Of a stretch of 64,000 nt of DNA, positions 26,113 through 34,676 are shown piece by piece. Below the pieces are notes generated by a model, which saw nothing but the letters and a program-made list of their open reading frames with translations, made no database searches and had not been told where the DNA came from. Position 1 is the first letter of the stretch; each line of letters starts with the position of its first letter. A program made the position numbers and the translations under genes. The DNA is from Aquimarina mytili (GTDB lineage: Bacteria > Bacteroidota > Bacteroidia > Flavobacteriales > Flavobacteriaceae). Location of the stretch: positions 1 through 64,000 of the forward strand of contig NZ_JAERQJ010000010.1 in NCBI RefSeq assembly GCF_016735115.1. The letters run 5' to 3'.

Positions 26113-26718
26113 ATGAGCACAGAAGAATACTTAAAAGACATCACAGAGATTAAAGACATGATGAATAAATCTTCACGTTTTTTCTCACTTAGTGGTTTAT
26201 CAGGCATCATGGCAGGTATCTATGCCTTGATAGGAGCTGCCATCGCATATTATTTAGTAAGCATAAGCGGTAGAGACTATTTAATTCTCGATGGCAAAAT
26301 ATTTAATTATATTTTACTCGACCTCCTTATAGTAGCACTACTAAGCATTATAACAGCAATATTTCTAAGCACTAGAAAGGCTAAAAAAAATAATGAAACG
26401 CTATGGAACGGTACATCAAAGAGACTACTTACTGCCTTTCTAATTCCACTAATTACGGGTGGAATTTATATTATAATTAAAATATACAGCAACCATTACG
26501 GTCTCACAGGTTCATTAATGCTTATTTTTTATGGATTAGCCCTAATAAACGCATCAAAATATACAATTGGTAATGTAAAATATTTGGGATATATAGAAAT
26601 TGTATTAGGTTTGATCTGTGCAGTATATCCTGGATATGGCTTTTGGTTTTGGGTCTTGGGATTTGGAGTAATGCATATTATTTATGGAAGCCTTATTTAT
26701 TTTAAGCACGATCGATAA
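26113..26718 (+). CDS. Six-helix inner-membrane protein of the regulator operon
   Basis: About 201 aa. I use the ATG at 26113 (MSTEEYLKDITEIKD), immediately behind the operator; the longer frame begins upstream of the promoter. A charged N-terminal 20 residues with an MMNKSSRFFSLSGLSGIMAG motif lead into about six transmembrane helices (for example IYALIGAAIAYYLV, YILLDLLIVALLSIITAIF). I recognise no catalytic residues. Proteins of this shape often stand next to small winged-helix regulators in Bacteroidetes, as here (regulator 58 bp downstream). Possibly a membrane sensor or partner of the regulator; inference only. Confidence 0.75.
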   Translation: MSTEEYLKDITEIKDMMNKSSRFFSLSGLSGIMAGIYALIGAAIAYYLVSISGRDYLILDGKIFNYILLDLLIVALLSIITAIFLSTRKAKKNNETLWNGTSKRLLTAFLIPLITGGIYIIIKIYSNHYGLTGSLMLIFYGLALINASKYTIGNVKYLGYIEIVLGLICAVYPGYGFWFWVLGFGVMHIIYGSLIYFKHDR

Positions 26719-26776
26719 GTTCAGGGTCAAGAAACTTTAAGTAGCATAAAAGATTTTCGCATAGACGGAAACAAAA

Positions 26777-27070
26777 ATGAAAAATATAATAGGAAATATA
26801 AACAAAGCTTTTGATCATCGAATCAGATTGGGTATTATGTCAATCTTGGTGGTTAATGAATTTGCCGATTTTAAAACGTTAAAAGAACTTCTGGGAGCCA
26901 CAGATGGTAACCTGGCAAGTCATACTAAGGCATTAGAAAAAGATGAATATATTTTGGTCGAGAAATCATTTATTGGTCGAAAGCCTAACACAAGATATAG
27001 TGTAACCAAAAAAGGTAGAGAAGCCTTCAAAAAGCATGTAGAAGCTATTGAAAAATTACTGAAGCAATAG
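26777..27070 (+). CDS. Winged-helix transcriptional regulator (HTH_34 type)
   Basis: 97-aa protein consisting of one winged-helix DNA-binding domain. INKAFDHRIRLGIMSILV is the opening helix, DFKTLKELLGATDGNLASHTKALEKD the recognition helix-turn-helix, and GRKPNTRYSVTKKGREAFKKHV the wing and last helix, the usual MarR/ArsR-like HTH_34 pattern. There is no sensor domain, so regulation probably comes through partners or dimer state. Two matching palindromes, one before its own operon (26087) and one directly behind it before the Coq4-like gene (27091), suggest autoregulation. Confidence 0.88.
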   Translation: MKNIIGNINKAFDHRIRLGIMSILVVNEFADFKTLKELLGATDGNLASHTKALEKDEYILVEKSFIGRKPNTRYSVTKKGREAFKKHVEAIEKLLKQ

Positions 27071-27090
27071 CTATATTTTTTTAATCATTT

Positions 27091-27107
27091 ACTTTGAATT
27101 TCAAAGT
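27091..27107. promoter_or_regulatory. Palindromic operator 2 (perfect)
   Basis: ACTTTGAATTTCAAAGT: perfect 8-bp arms ACTTTGAA/TTCAAAGT around one T, 16 bp before the ATG at 27124 and overlapping a TTTACTTTG -7-like box. It matches operator 1 in 16 of 17 positions plus the following ACTTTTAAA. Confidence 0.7.
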
Positions 27108-27123
27108 ACTTTTAAATAATAGA

Positions 27124-27594
27124 ATGAGAGCATTTATTTTAGAAACGATATACGAATTAAGCAAAAAACCATATCAAAAGTGGTTTAAAAAACAAAAGGC
27201 CTGGGATATTTCTGTATCAAACCTTTTGCAACTGCACCCTAAAAATAGTTTAGGTTTTCATTTGGGATGTTTTTTACTTAAACATGATTTTTCTCCACAA
27301 CCCAAACTAGAGGATCACGATGTATTTCATGTACTAACGAACATAGGGATTTCTGTACCCGAAGAAATCGCCATGCAGTACTATCTTTTAGGAAATGGGA
27401 AACGAAGCATATACCTAATCTTAGTTATTTTTATAGGCACCCTACTCTACCCTGATAAGATCCATCTTTTTAGAAACACCTACATAAAAGGAAAATCAGC
27501 ATATTCCTTTCATCAACTGAATTACAAAAAACTATTACATCAACCTGTTCACAAATTAAGGACTACATTTTTAATCTCTCCGTTATGCAAATAA
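27124..27594 (+). CDS. Coq4-like protein
   Basis: About 156 aa. I use the ATG at 27124 (MRAFILETIYELSKK); the frame's earlier TTG at 27094 lies inside the operator. The protein carries HDVFHVLTNIGISVPEE, an exact HDxxH-x11-E metal motif as in the Coq4 family, with PKLEDHDVFH and MQYYLLGNGKRS around it. Coq4 is needed for ubiquinone synthesis, where it acts on the ring (reported oxidative decarboxylation). Flavobacteria make menaquinone and not ubiquinone, so the role here must differ; it is unknown. It overlaps the next gene by 10 bp. Confidence 0.75.
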   Translation: MRAFILETIYELSKKPYQKWFKKQKAWDISVSNLLQLHPKNSLGFHLGCFLLKHDFSPQPKLEDHDVFHVLTNIGISVPEEIAMQYYLLGNGKRSIYLILVIFIGTLLYPDKIHLFRNTYIKGKSAYSFHQLNYKKLLHQPVHKLRTTFLISPLCK

Positions 27595-27884
27595 GACAAA
27601 CAATCAACAAAAAGGCACTAACACTGGCAACAATTAGCCTTCTTTTAGGAACATTCATTTTATTATTATACTTAACCTTCGAATCTGAAGCTTTTCTAGT
27701 TGGTGGTGTATTTTATGTATTAGTAACATTAGTGATAAATGCAATCACCCTAATTGGGTTATTTGCTAACGCTATTATCAATCATCAGTACTACAAAGAA
27801 AACATAACTACCATTTTACTTTTCTTGATTAACATCCCTATAGCCATGGGATATTTAATGATAGTGATCAACAATCCATTTTAA
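27585..27884 (+). CDS. Small three-helix membrane protein
   Basis: 99 aa with three hydrophobic segments (about 12-32, 36-62 and 74-96). It starts with ATG inside the last 10 bp of the Coq4-like gene, indicating translational coupling, and is followed 10 bp later by the DUF1361 gene. No family recognised. Confidence 0.7.
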   Translation: MQIRQTINKKALTLATISLLLGTFILLLYLTFESEAFLVGGVFYVLVTLVINAITLIGLFANAIINHQYYKENITTILLFLINIPIAMGYLMIVINNPF

Positions 27885-27894
27885 AAAAACTATA

Positions 27895-28539
27895 ATGAAT
27901 ACTACTTACGAACGATCACCATTTATCAAGAGTCTTATCGCGTCTGTAGCATTTAGCGCTGCATTGTTGCTGATCAGAATTATAAAAACTGATTCTCTTT
28001 TTTTCCTTTTCCTAATTTGGAATTTATTTCTTGCTGCGATACCGTACCTTATCACTACTCTACTAAGTGCAAAAAAAGTAAACAGAGTCATCTTCTGGAG
28101 TGGTTTTACAATATGGTTGGCTTTTTTACCCAATTCACCATACATCATAACGGATTTACAACACATTAGATTAAGCACATTACATTCGGTTTGGTTTGAT
28201 GTTTTACTTATTCTATCGTTTGCTGTTAATGGTATGATCATGGGATTTGCATCTTTACAAATGATGCAAAAACTGCTATTAGAACGTTTATCCCAAAAAG
28301 TTACCAATTATATCATCCGGCTTATTTTAATTCTTTGTGGATTTGGAATATATTTAGGAAGAGTCTTACGATGGAACAGCTGGGATATTCTTCAAAACCC
28401 TATGGGCATTTTATCAGATATTCTAAAAAGAATCCTCTTCCCTATTCAACACATAGACACTTGGGCTTTTACCATTGGTTTTGGTGGTTTCTTGACCATA
28501 ACCTATCAATTGATTGAGTATTGTCAAGAGAAGAGCTGA
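27895..28539 (+). CDS. DUF1361 membrane protein
   Basis: 214-aa polytopic membrane protein. The family's signature loops are clear: LPNSPYIITDLQHI (about residues 79-92) and GIYLGRVLRWNSWDIL (about 151-166), between hydrophobic helices. The function of DUF1361 proteins is unknown. It lies in the operator-controlled gene string between the small membrane protein and creD. Confidence 0.85.
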   Translation: MNTTYERSPFIKSLIASVAFSAALLLIRIIKTDSLFFLFLIWNLFLAAIPYLITTLLSAKKVNRVIFWSGFTIWLAFLPNSPYIITDLQHIRLSTLHSVWFDVLLILSFAVNGMIMGFASLQMMQKLLLERLSQKVTNYIIRLILILCGFGIYLGRVLRWNSWDILQNPMGILSDILKRILFPIQHIDTWAFTIGFGGFLTITYQLIEYCQEKS

Positions 28540-28594
28540 CACCTATACCTCAAAAGAAACAATTAACAATAGAAATACAATAAACTTTATACTT

Positions 28595-29950
28595 ATGGAA
28601 ACCCAAAAACAAAAAAAGTCCTTCGGACAATGGCTAAAAACTTCAATCACCGTACGCATGTTGATGGTAGGAATATTAATTCTGGTTCTATTAATTCCAT
28701 TATCCTACATTAAAAACTTAATACAAGAGCGTGCCTATAGACAAGAAGAAGTAGTTCGAGAAATTAATCAAAAATGGGGAAACGAAGTGTTACTTTATGG
28801 CCCTATACTTAAAATTCCGTATCAAATACACAGCCTAAAAAAGATCTGGGACGAAAAGACCAAATCGTACACCGAAGAAGACCTTATTACTATAAAATAT
28901 GCATTCTTTTTTCCGAACACATTAGACATAATAACCAAGGTTGAATCTGAAACTCTAGGAAGAAGTATCTATGAGTCTGTGGTGTATACTGCCGATATGA
29001 AAATAAAGGGCTCTTTTAGCATTCCAAATTTTGAAATGCAAGATATTGCCGAAACTGATATCTTATGGAACAAGGCAACAGTATTAGTTAACTCAACTAA
29101 CCTAAAAGGGATAAAAAGTAATTTAGAGCTAAAAATAGGCTCAGAAAGTTATGCATTACAATCAAGATTTGCTCAAAAAACGCATACCAACACTTTAGAA
29201 ACCAAGTTTCTTAAAGAAAACTCTATTCCTAAAGAAAATTCTATTGATTTTGGTTTAGATCTGATTATCAACGGTAGTGAACAACTACGATTTATACCTG
29301 TGGGTAAAGAAACCAAGGTATCGATAACCTCAAATTGGGCTTCACCAAGTTTCAATGGAAACTATCTTCCAGACACCAAAACAAAAGAGATTACAGAAAA
29401 TGGTTTTAAAGCTAATTGGAAAATACTGCAAATCAACAGAGAATTTGAACAGGAGTTTTTTGGAGAATTACCCTATATTGATTCATCTGCCTTTGGTGTA
29501 AAATTATTGATCCCTGTAGATGAGTATCAAAAAAGTGAACGAGCAACCAAATATGGATACCTGGTGATAGCACTTACTTTTTTAGTCTTCTTTTTAATTC
29601 AGAGTATTAGTAAAATTCATATCCACCCATTTCAGTATATGATGATAGGTTTGGCGTTAACGATGTTTTATACACTACTCATATCTATATCTGAACATTC
29701 TAGCTTTTTGCAAGCCTATATTATAGCCGGTGTAGCGGTCGTATTATTGATTTCCATATATTCAAAAGCAATACTCAAAAGCTTTAAGTTTATGGGATTT
29801 ATAGCAGCTTCGCTCGCTGTTTTGTACACTTTTATTTTTGTAATTATACAGCTTGAAAGCTATGCTTTACTTGTGGGTAGTATAGGATTGTTCTTAATCC
29901 TTGGAACCATAATGATGATATCTCGAAAAATTGATTGGGGAAATGACTAA
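28595..29950 (+). CDS. creD: Inner-membrane protein CreD
   Basis: About 451 aa, start at ATG 28595 (METQKQKKSFGQW). One N-terminal transmembrane helix (about 21-40), the CreD motif YRQEEVVREINQKWG and LYGPILKIPY, a long periplasmic domain, then about five C-terminal helices from about residue 325 (ATKYGYLVIALTFLVFFLIQSIS). CreD is an envelope-stress protein; in gammaproteobacteria it is controlled by CreBC and affects envelope integrity and colicin/beta-lactam phenotypes. Here it ends the gene string governed by the winged-helix regulator. Confidence 0.9.
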   Translation: METQKQKKSFGQWLKTSITVRMLMVGILILVLLIPLSYIKNLIQERAYRQEEVVREINQKWGNEVLLYGPILKIPYQIHSLKKIWDEKTKSYTEEDLITIKYAFFFPNTLDIITKVESETLGRSIYESVVYTADMKIKGSFSIPNFEMQDIAETDILWNKATVLVNSTNLKGIKSNLELKIGSESYALQSRFAQKTHTNTLETKFLKENSIPKENSIDFGLDLIINGSEQLRFIPVGKETKVSITSNWASPSFNGNYLPDTKTKEITENGFKANWKILQINREFEQEFFGELPYIDSSAFGVKLLIPVDEYQKSERATKYGYLVIALTFLVFFLIQSISKIHIHPFQYMMIGLALTMFYTLLISISEHSSFLQAYIIAGVAVVLLISIYSKAILKSFKFMGFIAASLAVLYTFIFVIIQLESYALLVGSIGLFLILGTIMMISRKIDWGND

Positions 29951-29970
29951 AACATCTTAAACAAAACAAG

Positions 29971-30008
29971 AAAAGCTATGCTTCAAACTTTTGAAGTGTA
30001 GCTTTTTT
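29971..30008 (+). terminator. creD terminator
   Basis: Stem AAAAGCTATGCTTCAA / TTGAAGTGTAGCTTTT (one symmetric mismatch pair) ending in TTTTTT. Confidence 0.75.
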
Positions 30009-30031
30009 ATATACTTTTAGTTCTTCTAAAA

Positions 30032-30535
30032 ATGAAATTCATGAGAAAAAGTATATCTATCCTGGTTATAGCCTGCGTAACACTAAGCATATTTTCGTGT
30101 AAAACAGACACTAAGAACACTAAAAACCTAGTAAAAGAAGTAACATTTACCAAAGAAGGAGAGCTTTCTTTATTTGATTCAAAAGACTCTATCCCAAGCT
30201 CGATTACCACATTAGACATAGAGATTGCCGATGATGATTATCAAATTCAAACCGGCCTTATGTATCGTAAATCAATGCAAAATAACCAAGGAATGCTATT
30301 TGTATTTTCTAAAGAGGCGCCACGTTCTTTTTACATGAAAAATACGGAGTTTGCATTAGACATTATATTTATTGATTCCAAAAACAAGGTGGTAAGTATT
30401 CAAAAGAATGCACAACCATTTAATGAATCTTCTTTACCCTCAGAGGGTCCTGCCCAATACGTTTTAGAAGTGAATGCCGGTTTAACAAATACCTGGAATC
30501 TTAAGTCTGGTGACTCAATTTCTTTTACTCGATAA
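30032..30535 (+). CDS. DUF192 lipoprotein
   Basis: About 167 aa; lipoprotein signal with Cys at about residue 23 (SIFSCKTD). The DUF192 domain fills residues 58-165, with the signatures QTGLMYRKSMQNNQGMLFVF, PRSFYMKNTEFALDIIFID and the ending YVLEVNAGLTNTWNLKSGD. DUF192 proteins are small secreted beta proteins of unknown function, often involved in envelope stress. It shares a bidirectional terminator with the convergent secDF. A second Met at 30041 is an equally good start. Confidence 0.88.
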   Translation: MKFMRKSISILVIACVTLSIFSCKTDTKNTKNLVKEVTFTKEGELSLFDSKDSIPSSITTLDIEIADDDYQIQTGLMYRKSMQNNQGMLFVFSKEAPRSFYMKNTEFALDIIFIDSKNKVVSIQKNAQPFNESSLPSEGPAQYVLEVNAGLTNTWNLKSGDSISFTR

Positions 30536-30655
30536 TCGAGATTTGAATGCTCCAAGACTCGCCTCGAAATTTAAATTATTTTTCAATTTAATGCCTCATG
30601 GACTCGCCCAGAGGTAGTTTACAAAATGTAAATCCTATTAAAAACATATTCAAAT

Positions 30656-30691
30656 AAAAAATCCGTTTCAAGTAATTGAAACGGATTTTTT
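30656..30691. terminator. Bidirectional terminator DUF192 / secDF
   Basis: 16-bp perfect stem AAAAAATCCGTTTCAA (30656-30671) / TTGAAACGGATTTTTT (30676-30691), loop GTAA. Confidence 0.9.
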
Positions 30692-30710
30692 ATATCAGTA
30701 CTGAAAAAAA

Positions 30711-33700
30711 TTATTTTTTCTTCTCTTCAGTCTCTTTTTCTTTGATTTTTAAACCAACTTTGCTTACTGTATCATGCATAATTGGCGTTGCAATAAACAA
30801 TGATGAGTATGTACCTACTAATACACCAATAATTAGCGAGAACATAAACCCTCTTAATGGTACTGCAAATATAAATATAGCTACAAGTACTAATAAGGTA
30901 GTCAAAGATGTATTTAAGGTACGACTCAACGTACTATTTAAAGCTCCATTTACATTCTTTGCTAATGGCCATGTAGTGTGCTCTTTGAAGAATTCACGGA
31001 TTCTATCAAATACAACCACGGTATCATTCAGAGAGTAACCAATTACGGTCAGTATTGCCGCAATAAATGCCTGATCGATTTCCATGTTGAATGGCATAAA
31101 CTTCCATGTCAATGAAAACACACCAAGTACTACCAACACATCGTGGAATACGGCGGCTACCGCACCTAAACTAAATTGCCATCTTCTAAATCGTAATAAG
31201 ATATATAAGAATACTACGATCAAGGAACCTAATACAGACCAGAAAGCCGCTTGCTGAATATCATCTGCAATTGTAGGTCCAACTTTCATAGAAGACATAA
31301 TTCCTACTTGCTTATCTTCATCACCATTTGCAAATTCATCATAAGTCAGTCCTTCAGTCAAATATGGTTTTAAAGCTTCAAATAATTTATTCGAAATTTC
31401 AGTATCTACCGCTTCACCGGTTTCATTTACTTTATATTTGGTAGTGATTTTTAACTGATTATTTGCTCCAAGAGTTTTTGCTTGTGCACTTTCGAATACA
31501 GCAACCAGATCTTTTTCAACCGTAGTAGGAACTACATCTTTAGCAAAACGCACCGTGTATGTTCTACCTCCTACAAAATCTACTCCATAATCCAGGTTAT
31601 TCGTAAATAAAGAAGCAATACCTGCAATGATAATAGCTCCTGAGATTACATATGCAATTTTACGCTTCTTTAAGAAGTCAATATTTATATTCTTAAATAA
31701 GTTCTTTGTTGCACTAGTAGAAAAAGCTAATTCTTTTCCATTTTTACCATATCCATCAATAAATAATCTGGTAATAAAAATTGCAGTAAATAAAGAAGTT
31801 AAAATACCAATTAATAAAGTTGTTGCAAATCCTTTAACAGGTCCTGTACCAATTAATAATAAGATTAAACCGGTAAGACCAGTTGTGATGTTTGCATCAA
31901 GAATAGACGACAATGCATTATTAAATCCATCTTTGATAGCATCTACCTGAGATTTACCTTTAGCTAATTCTTCTCGAATTCTTTCAAATATTAACACGTT
32001 AGCATCTACCGACATACCAATCGTTAAAACGATACCAGCAATACCAGGGAGTGTTAATACCGCCTTTAATCCAGCCAATACTCCAAATATAAACAGAATA
32101 TTAACGACCAATGCAACATCTGCAAAAGCACCTGCTTTACCATAATAAAATATCATCCAGATTAAAATCAATACTAATGCAATTGCAAAAGACATGATAC
32201 CACTATCGATCGCTTCTTGACCAAGAGAAGGTCCTACAACTTCACTCTGAATAATATCTGCTGAAGCTGGTAATTTACCTGCTCTCAATACATTTGCTAA
32301 ATCCTGACCTTCTTCTACAGAAAAATCCCCAGTAATTTCACTTCTACCTCCACTAATAGCTCCAGTAGTAACTCCTGGTGCCGAATATACAACATCATCA
32401 AGTACAACAGCTATCTGGCTTCTTTGACTAAATGCACGACCAGTCATTTCTTCCCATTTCTTTGCTCCTTTACCATCCATTTGCATAGTAACGGTAACTT
32501 TTCCTAACTGGTTATATTCTTGTCTTGCATCGGTAATAACACCTCCGCTTAATTCTGGCTCATTATCTCTATTTCCTTTTATTGCATAAAGATCAAGAAC
32601 TTCAGAATCTTTTTCAGGTTTACCCCATGCAAATTTTGTATAACGTTGCTCTACAGGCAATAACGCTCTTACTTTTGGATCATTAAGATACGCCATAAAC
32701 GTATCAGCATCTTTCTTTAAAACAGACACAACAACTGGTCCACCTTGACCACCTTGACCCGCAATTAGATCTAATAAGGGATTTACTTGAGCTTCAACAT
32801 CTGTAGAATCCTCTGCATCTTCCAATAAATCTTCGATTGCAGCATCAGCATCTGACTTGGTAGTATCTACTTGAGTAGAATCGACTACAACTTCGCTTTC
32901 TTCCCCTTCTTTAACCTCTTCTTTAACTTTTTCAACTTTATTAGCTTGTTCTTTTAAGAGATTGTTTGCTGTAAATAAGAATGGGAAGATCTCTTCCGCC
33001 TTATACACATCCCAAAATTCTAGTTGTGCTGTACTTTGTAGTAAGCTTTTTACCCTATCTACATCTTTTGCTCCAGGCAATTCAACCAAAATACGTCCAG
33101 ACTCTCCTAAACGCTGAATATTTGGTTGAGTAACTCCAAACTTATCGATACGTTTACGCAATACTTCAAAAGCAGAAGTTACAGACTCATCAATTTTTCT
33201 TCTCAATACAGGCTTTACCTGATCGTTAGTCATATCATAAGTGATATCATCACTTAGATTTTTATTAGCAAAAATATCTGGTGATGCCAATTTTGCATCT
33301 GGAATTTTTTCAAACTCCGTAAAGAAATCCTCTATATATGTATTCTGGCTATTCTTTTGTAATTCGTCTGTAGCAAGCAATGCCTGATTAAACGATGGGT
33401 CTTTGGATTTGTTTGCTAGTCCGCTCAAAATATCCTTTACAGAAATTTGAAGAATAACATTGATTCCTCCTTTAAGGTCAAGTCCCTTATTAAGTTCTTT
33501 ATTTTTTGCAAAGTTATATGTAATACCAGCAAAAATTTCTTCTTTGCCGATAGAATCTAAGTATGCTCCTTCTGCTGTTTCTCTTAACTTTGAATAGTCT
33601 TCTACAGTTTCAGGGTACTTTTGTTGTGCATAGGCTTCTGCCTCATTCTCTTTTGTGTAGGTTAAATACGTATAAGACAATTGGTATACACACACCAATC

Positions 33701-33743
33701 CGAACAAAATCGCAAATACTCTAACAAGTCCTTTATTTTGCAT
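30711..33743 (-). CDS. secDF: Fused protein translocase SecDF
   Basis: 1010-aa SecD-SecF fusion, the usual Bacteroidetes form. SecD part: N-terminal helix, DLKGGINVILQ (near 90), periplasmic P1 domain with FEVLRKRIDKFGV, ILVELPGAKDV and AQLEFWDVY, then TSGAISGGRSEITGDFSVEEGQ-like strands and the TM block with LTIGMSVDANVLIFERIREEL. SecF part from about 690: DYGVDFVGGRTYTVRF and TVIGYSLNDTVVVFDRIRE. The P1 domain carries a low-complexity acidic insert (about 275-320). It uses the proton motive force to finish export by SecYEG. A promoter is visible upstream (33773-33802). Confidence 0.97.
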   Translation of the reverse strand: MQNKGLVRVFAILFGLVCVYQLSYTYLTYTKENEAEAYAQQKYPETVEDYSKLRETAEGAYLDSIGKEEIFAGITYNFAKNKELNKGLDLKGGINVILQISVKDILSGLANKSKDPSFNQALLATDELQKNSQNTYIEDFFTEFEKIPDAKLASPDIFANKNLSDDITYDMTNDQVKPVLRRKIDESVTSAFEVLRKRIDKFGVTQPNIQRLGESGRILVELPGAKDVDRVKSLLQSTAQLEFWDVYKAEEIFPFLFTANNLLKEQANKVEKVKEEVKEGEESEVVVDSTQVDTTKSDADAAIEDLLEDAEDSTDVEAQVNPLLDLIAGQGGQGGPVVVSVLKKDADTFMAYLNDPKVRALLPVEQRYTKFAWGKPEKDSEVLDLYAIKGNRDNEPELSGGVITDARQEYNQLGKVTVTMQMDGKGAKKWEEMTGRAFSQRSQIAVVLDDVVYSAPGVTTGAISGGRSEITGDFSVEEGQDLANVLRAGKLPASADIIQSEVVGPSLGQEAIDSGIMSFAIALVLILIWMIFYYGKAGAFADVALVVNILFIFGVLAGLKAVLTLPGIAGIVLTIGMSVDANVLIFERIREELAKGKSQVDAIKDGFNNALSSILDANITTGLTGLILLLIGTGPVKGFATTLLIGILTSLFTAIFITRLFIDGYGKNGKELAFSTSATKNLFKNINIDFLKKRKIAYVISGAIIIAGIASLFTNNLDYGVDFVGGRTYTVRFAKDVVPTTVEKDLVAVFESAQAKTLGANNQLKITTKYKVNETGEAVDTEISNKLFEALKPYLTEGLTYDEFANGDEDKQVGIMSSMKVGPTIADDIQQAAFWSVLGSLIVVFLYILLRFRRWQFSLGAVAAVFHDVLVVLGVFSLTWKFMPFNMEIDQAFIAAILTVIGYSLNDTVVVFDRIREFFKEHTTWPLAKNVNGALNSTLSRTLNTSLTTLLVLVAIFIFAVPLRGFMFSLIIGVLVGTYSSLFIATPIMHDTVSKVGLKIKEKETEEKKK

Positions 33744-33772
33744 TATTTATTTATTTTGGTCAAACCTAGTTG

Positions 33773-33802
33773 CAAAGATGAGTACACATAAATTATACTC
33801 AA
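33773..33802 (-). promoter_or_regulatory. secDF promoter
   Basis: On the minus strand TTG (33800-33802), 19-nt spacer and CATCTTTG (33773-33780): one base from the TAnnTTTG consensus with ideal spacing. Confidence 0.6.
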
Positions 33803-33884
33803 GGTTTGACAATTATTATTAATTATTAAATTATTATGGTAATCAAATTATATCAAGCAAGTGATATAAGTTATTTTTAAAATA

Positions 33885-33925
33885 CTAAAATGGCTTTCAA
33901 GAGTAGTATCACTCTTCTATTTTAG
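33885..33925 (-). terminator. Putative terminator after the 205-aa gene
   Basis: Nested stem: outer CTAAAAT/ATTTTAG (33885-33891, 33919-33925) and inner AAGAGT/ACTCTT (33899-33904, 33911-33916), followed on the minus strand by an AT-rich run. Confidence 0.45.
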
Positions 33926-33975
33926 CTTTTAAAGAAATATGGTTTTAGGAATTTTATAAAAGCTTTGAATTCCAA

Positions 33976-34593
33976 TTAAGAAATTGGTCCAGCCCTTACT
34001 TCTGGAATATTATGTGAGATATTATCTATTGTGATAACAATAGATGAATTTAATTTTTGGGCTACTTTAACAAGCCGATCTATATCGTCATCAATACTAG
34101 TAATTAAACTATATAAATTATCACTAGAATCTGCATCTTGTTCATGCTGTACTTCTACAACATATAAACCATTAAAGTCAGAATCAACACCTGTGCTTTT
34201 CTGGATTTCATAAACATCTAGGTTATAGTCTTTAGAATTTTTATTTAGAGGAAACTGATTATCGTCTTCATTTTGGTCATAAAAAACATGATCCAGCGCT
34301 ACGTTTTGACCTGCAGAAAGTGTTTTTTTTATGAACTCTACATCTTCATCACTGTAATAAGCAATTTTAAGGGTACCATTTTCTAATTCCTTAGATATTA
34401 CAGTATTCTTAACCCCAAGAGATTGTAATTGTTTCTTTACGTTTGCAATAGCATTTTGAGCCTCTTGAGAGGTGACTTCAATATTAACAAACTCTAATAC
34501 AATTTCTTGATTAGGTACAACGGTTTGTCGTTGAATAACAACAAGTACTGCAAGTGCAGTGATTAATATTCCGAAGTACCATTTTTTCTTCAT
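33976..34593 (-). CDS. Hypothetical membrane-anchored protein next to SecD-like gene
   Basis: 205 aa, unrecognised. One N-terminal transmembrane segment (about 5-23, YFGILITALAVLVVIQ), then an extracytoplasmic domain. The part AIANVKKQLQSLGV ... GTLKIAYYSDEDVEFIKKTLS (about 48-95) recalls the ferredoxin-like half of SecD periplasmic domains (a helix ending in LGV, then a strand and a 'D..FIKKxLS' helix), but the similarity is weak. It lies between secDF and the TM-less SecD-P1 paralogue, same strand, 83 bp after the latter. Confidence 0.65.
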   Translation of the reverse strand: MKKKWYFGILITALAVLVVIQRQTVVPNQEIVLEFVNIEVTSQEAQNAIANVKKQLQSLGVKNTVISKELENGTLKIAYYSDEDVEFIKKTLSAGQNVALDHVFYDQNEDDNQFPLNKNSKDYNLDVYEIQKSTGVDSDFNGLYVVEVQHEQDADSSDNLYSLITSIDDDIDRLVKVAQKLNSSIVITIDNISHNIPEVRAGPIS

Positions 34594-34676
34594 GCGGCAA
34601 ATATAAAAAAATTAAGATTGTATTTCTAACGTCTTTATATAAATATAGATTACAAGTTTAAACTACAAATTTAAGA

